Shown here: piece by piece, positions 60,375 to 64,000 of the stretch
Position numbering within the stretch: the stretch's first letter is position 1
How the letters are laid out: each line of letters starts with the position of its first letter
NCBI RefSeq assembly: GCF_001425685.1
Contig: NZ_LMCY01000050.1
Span: 21,748 to 85,747 of the forward strand
From: Massilia sp. Root335
Lineage (GTDB): Bacteria; Pseudomonadota; Gammaproteobacteria; Burkholderiales; Burkholderiaceae_D
Reading direction: 5' to 3'
Length of the DNA stretch: 64,000 nucleotides
The notes under the pieces: model-generated
Told to the model about the DNA's origin: nothing
Database searches by the model: none
The model's input: only the letters and a program-made list of their open reading frames with translations
Made by a program: the position numbers and the translations under genes

Positions 60375-62123
60375 TTAGTCGCGGTCCGTGCACCTGGCCG
60401 CGCCGGGCGCGCGCCGGAACAGCCAGAAGTGTTCGTGGCGGTCGGCCGGGCGGGCGCCGTCCCAGGCCGGTTGCCACGATCCCGCGTCGCTGCAGTGCGG
60501 CAGCCGGCCTTCCGGATTCTCCAGCAGGATCTGCGTGCAGGCGGATGACGCCTGCGTCTCGAGCCGTTCCGTGACGATGCCGTCGTAGTAGCGCAGCATG
60601 GCGCGCTCGCTTTCGGCGACGCCGTAGCTCGCCACGCAGCCGGGGCCGAGCGCGGGCTGGAGCGAACCGAAAACTTCGCGATAGGATTTCACGTCGTCGG
60701 CCCACGGCATGAACAGCGCCGCCGCGAGCAGCCAGCACAGCGCGATCCCGGTCACCCACGTCTGCAACGCCGCCTGGCGCCGTGGGTAAAACGCCATGAG
60801 CCAGGCCGCGCCCGCCGTCGCGGCCAGCGCGCAGGCGAGCGCCGCAACGTCCACGTGCCGGTCGGGATGCGGCGGCAGCAGCTCGGCGAGCGCGTGCAGC
60901 CGCAGCGGATCGTGCGTCAGCACGATATACGCCCACGCGAGCCAGAGCGCGGCGGCGATGCCGCCGAACAGGACGCGCGCGCCCACGCACCACGCGAACT
61001 CCACGCGCGGCGCGAGCGTGAGCGCGCAGCGCGCGCCGAGCAGCGCCAGCGGCGGCAGCAGGGGCAGCGCGTAGCCGTCGCGGGCGGAGGCCGCGGCGAC
61101 CAGCACGCCGAAGACGACCGCGGCGAACACGGCGGCCGACTGCATGCGCTCGTCCGTGCGCCACGCGCCCCGTCCGCGCCACAGTGCGAGCAGGGCGAGC
61201 GGCGCGGCCGGGAACGTGATCCACCACAGGTTCTTCGCCCAGAACCCGGGATCGTGCGCCGCGCCCAGCACCGGAACGGAAAACCCCACGAAGCGGCCGA
61301 TGTTGTTCGTCCAGAGCCAGTCGTTGAACAGCGCCGGCGAACGCAGCCAGAGCGCGGCCGGCCATAAGGTGAGCCACGGCAGCGCGGCCAGCAGCGCGAC
61401 GAGCACCGTGCGCGCATAGGCGCGCGCGCGCCAGCGCGCAAAGCACAGCGGCAGCAGCACGGCGGCGAGGCCGAACACGCCGGGCGCGAGCAGGCCCTTG
61501 GCGAGGAAGCCGATGCCGACGCCGGTGCCGACCTGCAGGCCGCTGGCGCCGGGCCGCGTGCGCCAGCGCGGCAGGCCCGCCATGCCGATGGCGATCCCGG
61601 CGAGCAGCGCCGTGTCGGTCAGCATCAGGTGCGAGAACGCGGCCATCCCGAAGCAGGCGAGCAGCACGAATACGGTGGTGCGTCCGAACTGCGCATCGGC
61701 CCAGCGCCGGCCGCACTGCGCCATGGCCGCGCAGGCCAGCAGGACGAACGCGCCGGTGGCCAGGCGCGCGCCGTCGGCCAGCGGCAGCACGGGCGACGTC
61801 AACGTCGCGAGCGCGCCCGCGACCCAGTAGAACAGCGGCGGCTTTTCCATGAACGCCTCGCCCGCCATCCTGGGCACGACCGCGTCGCGGGTCGCCAGCA
61901 TAGTGCTCACGATGTCCGCGATATACGTCTCGTCCTGTTTCCACGGTTCATGGCCGACGAGTCCGGGCAGGACGTACAGGCCGAGCAGGACGACGAAGGT
62001 CCAGGTGCGGGTGCCGAGCACGAAGCGGCGCGCGAGGTCCGGCGCGGACGCGGGGCGCGCCGGTGCCGTGCCGGTACGCAGCAACGGACCGATGTCGTCG
62101 AGGTCGGGCGGCGTGCTGGACAT
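60375..62123 (-). CDS. ArnT-like GT39/83 membrane glycosyltransferase
   Basis: A 582-residue inner-membrane protein with about twelve helices. The first periplasmic loop has HEPWKQDETYIADIV with the catalytic Asp-Glu, followed by AGEAFMEKPPLFYWVAGAL, the hallmark of ArnT and related polyprenyl-phosphate-sugar-dependent transferases. Such enzymes decorate lipid A, proteins or glycans. The start at 62123 is preferred because upstream codons are Arg/Cys-rich and non-homologous. No arn operon genes are adjacent. Confidence 0.88.
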   Translation of the reverse strand: MSSTPPDLDDIGPLLRTGTAPARPASAPDLARRFVLGTRTWTFVVLLGLYVLPGLVGHEPWKQDETYIADIVSTMLATRDAVVPRMAGEAFMEKPPLFYWVAGALATLTSPVLPLADGARLATGAFVLLACAAMAQCGRRWADAQFGRTTVFVLLACFGMAAFSHLMLTDTALLAGIAIGMAGLPRWRTRPGASGLQVGTGVGIGFLAKGLLAPGVFGLAAVLLPLCFARWRARAYARTVLVALLAALPWLTLWPAALWLRSPALFNDWLWTNNIGRFVGFSVPVLGAAHDPGFWAKNLWWITFPAAPLALLALWRGRGAWRTDERMQSAAVFAAVVFGVLVAAASARDGYALPLLPPLALLGARCALTLAPRVEFAWCVGARVLFGGIAAALWLAWAYIVLTHDPLRLHALAELLPPHPDRHVDVAALACALAATAGAAWLMAFYPRRQAALQTWVTGIALCWLLAAALFMPWADDVKSYREVFGSLQPALGPGCVASYGVAESERAMLRYYDGIVTERLETQASSACTQILLENPEGRLPHCSDAGSWQPAWDGARPADRHEHFWLFRRAPGAARCTDRD

Positions 62124-62133
62124 GGCGGCGTTC

Positions 62134-62265
62134 CTACCGCGGCGCACGACGGCGCACGGCGCGCAGGATGGCGCCCGGGTGTTGCGGCGGCACCCCATCG
62201 TTCGGCGCATGCGGCAGTAACCGGCGGCCCGCCTGTTCGTCCAGGAACGACTGCGGCTGTTCCAT
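62134..62265 (-). CDS. possible 43-aa leader ORF before the glycosyltransferase
   Basis: A short open frame (MEQPQSFLDEQAGRRLLPH at its start) that ends 10 nt before the glycosyltransferase start. It is hydrophilic, with a basic end. The ribosome-binding site is weak. It is the only structure in the 298-bp gap besides the promoter region of the plus-strand secreted-protein gene. Coding status is uncertain. Confidence 0.25.
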   Translation of the reverse strand: MEQPQSFLDEQAGRRLLPHAPNDGVPPQHPGAILRAVRRRAPR

Positions 62266-62421
62266 GACCGTTCCCATGTATGTACAACGCTTGCAAATGA
62301 TAGCTCTGCGCCAGGCGCGCACACGTTACGGTTTGGTCATTTTTTCGTGTTGCCATGGCGTGTGGGAATATGATGCGGCTCGTCCGTCGAGGACGACGTT
62401 CGCAAATCCTTTGGAGAAACC

Positions 62422-62757
62422 ATGAAACGACATCTCGTATTGCTGCTCGGCGCATTGACGGCAGCCGCGGCCTTCGCCCAGACGACCGTGCCGAATCCGC
62501 TCGCACCGGATGCGGCGCCGCATGCCGCGAGCCACGGCGCGCCCGCCGCGGCGAAGTCGTCGAAGACGGCGCCGGCAGCAAAGGAACAGGCGCCCGGCGG
62601 CGGCGCGGGCAAGGTCTGGGCGAACAGCTCCAGCAAGGTCTACCACTGCGCAGGCGACAAGTACTACGGCAAGACCAAGAAGGGCGAATACATGGCGGAA
62701 GCCGACGCGAAGGCGAAGGGCTACCACGGCGTGGGCGGCAAGGCCTGCACGAAATAA
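62422..62757 (+). CDS. small secreted protein with conserved YHC-WYGKT-type domain
   Basis: A 111-residue exported protein: signal peptide (LLLGALTAAAAFAQ), an Ala/Pro/Lys-rich linker (about 21-62), then a C-terminal domain VWANSSSKVYHCAGDKYYGKTKKGEYM and ADAKAKGYHGVGGKAC (two Cys). This module, with W.NT.S..YHC...YYG.TK.G.YM, occurs in many small proteobacterial secreted proteins of unknown function. The start at 62422 follows GGAG. Confidence 0.8.
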   Translation: MKRHLVLLLGALTAAAAFAQTTVPNPLAPDAAPHAASHGAPAAAKSSKTAPAAKEQAPGGGAGKVWANSSSKVYHCAGDKYYGKTKKGEYMAEADAKAKGYHGVGGKACTK

Positions 62758-62766
62758 AACATACCC

Positions 62767-63642
62767 TCATCGCTCATTGGCGAAGGCCAGCGCACCCACC
62801 GCCGCAAGGACGAATGCGATGCCGGCCAGTTGCCGCCATCCCACCGGCTCGCCCAGCAGCAGGGCGGCGAGCAGCAGCGCGGCGACCGGTGCCAGCGCCG
62901 TGAACAGCGCCGCTTCCGTCGCGCCGACCCGGGCCGTCCCCGCGTACCAGAGCAGGAAGCCGCCGACGGTCGGCAACAGCGCGTAATAGCCGACGGCGAG
63001 CAGCGCGGACGACGCGACAGGGGCGGTCCACGCCGCTTCCGCCAGGGCGAACGGCAGGGAGGCGGCCAGGCCGATGGCGCTCATCAGCGTCGACAGGGCG
63101 AGGGGCGGCACGGCGACGCGCAAGCGCTTGTTGAGCAGGATGAAGCAGGCTTCGCACAGCACGGCGCCGAACACGAGCGTATTGCCGGACATCGAACCGG
63201 CCGCGGTGCCCGCCGGTTGCCGATGCAGCACGAACAGCCCGGCGCTCGCCAGCGCGATGGTCGCGAGCAGCATGGGCCGCGGCCGTTCGCCGAGCAGGGC
63301 CATGGCGACGACGGTCGCGACGACAGGCAGCGTGCCGAGGATGACGCCGGCGTCGGCCGCCGACGTGGCGCGCAACCCCGCCATCAGCAGCGCCGTGTAC
63401 CCGGCGGTGCCGGCCAGTCCCTGCAGGACGAGGATCGCCCCGTCGCGCCTGCCGGGACGCGGCACGGGCGTGCCGGACACGCGCAGCAGCACGAGAAAAC
63501 AGGGCAGGGCGAGCGCGAAACGCAGGGCCGTGGCCGTGAACGGCGGCAGGGCGCCGGCGGCGATCTTGCTGGCCACGACGGTGCTGCCGACGAGCAGCAT
63601 GGCCAGCGCCAGGTACACATAGCCGAGGGTTTTATCGGACAC
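62767..63642 (-). CDS. DMT-family (EamA) transporter
   Basis: A 291-residue membrane protein with ten helices in two EamA repeats. LALAMLLVGSTVVASKIAAGALPPFTATALRFALALP (broken after Ala) starts the first repeat and LLWYAGTARVGATEAALFTALAPVAALLLAALLLGEPVGW (broken after Ala) closes the second. It is probably an exporter of amino acids or metabolites. The GTG start at 63642 has AAGGAGAA upstream. The AraC gene upstream on the same strand may regulate it. Confidence 0.9.
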   Translation of the reverse strand: MSDKTLGYVYLALAMLLVGSTVVASKIAAGALPPFTATALRFALALPCFLVLLRVSGTPVPRPGRRDGAILVLQGLAGTAGYTALLMAGLRATSAADAGVILGTLPVVATVVAMALLGERPRPMLLATIALASAGLFVLHRQPAGTAAGSMSGNTLVFGAVLCEACFILLNKRLRVAVPPLALSTLMSAIGLAASLPFALAEAAWTAPVASSALLAVGYYALLPTVGGFLLWYAGTARVGATEAALFTALAPVAALLLAALLLGEPVGWRQLAGIAFVLAAVGALAFANER

Positions 63643-63720
63643 GACGTTCTCCTTTCGGTGACAGGGAACGCACGATAGCCGCCGGCGCGGCGCCGGTATT
63701 GAACGAAATTGCGGGCGGTG

Positions 63721-64000
63721 TTACGCCAGTGCCGCCGCGTAGGTGCCGGGCGTGACGCCGTAGGTGCGGATGAAGATGCGCGTCATGTGGCTCTGGTCGG
63801 CGAAGCCGCTGGCCGCCGCGGCGTCCGCCAGCGCCGCGCCGCGCGCGAGCAGGGCGCGCGCCACTTCGATGCGGCGCTGGATCAGGTAGGCATGGGGCGT
63901 CAGCCCGGTCGCTCCGGCGAACTGGCGCACGAGCTGAAAGCGGCTGAGCCCGCAGACCCCGGCCAGGTCGGCGAGACGCCATGCGGTAGCGGGCGCATCG
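63721..64000 (-). CDS. AraC-family regulator, C-terminal part (cut by window edge)
   Basis: The last about 92 residues of an AraC/XylS regulator with both helix-turn-helix motifs: LADLAGVCGLSRFQLVRQFAGATGLTPHAYLIQRRIEVARALL (split at the inter-HTH helix) and LADAAAASGFADQSHMTRIFIRTYGVTPGTYA. The effector domain lies beyond the window. It precedes the DMT exporter gene by 78 nt on the same strand. Confidence 0.9.
   Translation of the reverse strand, partial: DAPATAWRLADLAGVCGLSRFQLVRQFAGATGLTPHAYLIQRRIEVARALLARGAALADAAAASGFADQSHMTRIFIRTYGVTPGTYAAALA

Overview
The window is a high-GC bacterial chromosome segment, most likely from a betaproteobacterium of the Oxalobacteraceae (Massilia/Telluria-like). 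This placement is an inference from three things. The division and cell-wall (dcw) cluster is uninterrupted in the order mraZ-rsmH-ftsL-ftsI-murE-murF-mraY-murD-ftsW-murG-murC-ddlB-ftsQ-ftsA-ftsZ, followed by lpxC, a DUF721 gene and secA, and then by argJ, mutT, yacG, zapD, coaE and pilD. A PEP-CTERM protein is present. GC content and codon use are strongly skewed. I see no rRNA, tRNA, CRISPR array or intact insertion sequence.

Layout. 1-6.1 kb: metabolic and accessory genes (gamma-glutamyltransferase fragment, lipoprotein, glutathione S-transferase, membrane acyltransferase-like protein, Tat-exported dienelactone hydrolase, nucleotidyltransferase, MFS transporter with a divergent LysR regulator). 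7-11.6 kb: rpoH under a CIRCE-like operator, then an AT-richer patch with an Abi-like gene remnant and a candidate small RNA, then ftsX-ftsE-ftsY. 12-22.6 kb: yjjG-type nucleotidase, a ThDP enzyme, the RNase P RNA gene (rnpB), glpK, a chemoreceptor, a broken TDT-family transporter beside a MocR regulator, and a stand-alone AAA+ ATPase. 23-40.4 kb: the complete dcw cluster, with start/stop overlaps at most junctions, an apparent MraZ operator at the head and a structured ftsZ leader at the end. 40.6-46.7 kb: peroxiredoxin, DMT exporter, lpxC, DUF721 gene, secA. 46.9-53.2 kb: an accessory block between secA and argJ. 53.4-60.3 kb: argJ, DUF815 ATPase, mutT, then (minus strand) an HAF-repeat protein, a tautomerase, yacG, zapD, coaE and pilD. 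60.4-64 kb: glycosyltransferase, small secreted protein, DMT exporter and the end of an AraC regulator.

Most of the window serves one process. The mur genes, mraY and ddlB make lipid II; ftsI and ftsW polymerise it at the septum; ftsL, ftsQ, ftsA, ftsZ, ftsE, ftsX and zapD build and control the divisome; secA and ftsY handle protein export and membrane insertion; lpxC commits to lipid A.

The most unusual items are: a tightly packed operon of a Tyr/Trp-rich PEP-CTERM secreted protein, a DUF6445 protein with 2OG-oxygenase-like motifs and a flavin-dependent halogenase; a palindromic repeat element inserted in frame inside murF, with relatives elsewhere; a second short element with perfect 18-bp terminal inverted repeats; a promoter-to-terminator small-RNA candidate; and a CIRCE-like element before rpoH. 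All functional statements are from reading the sequence; no database search was run.
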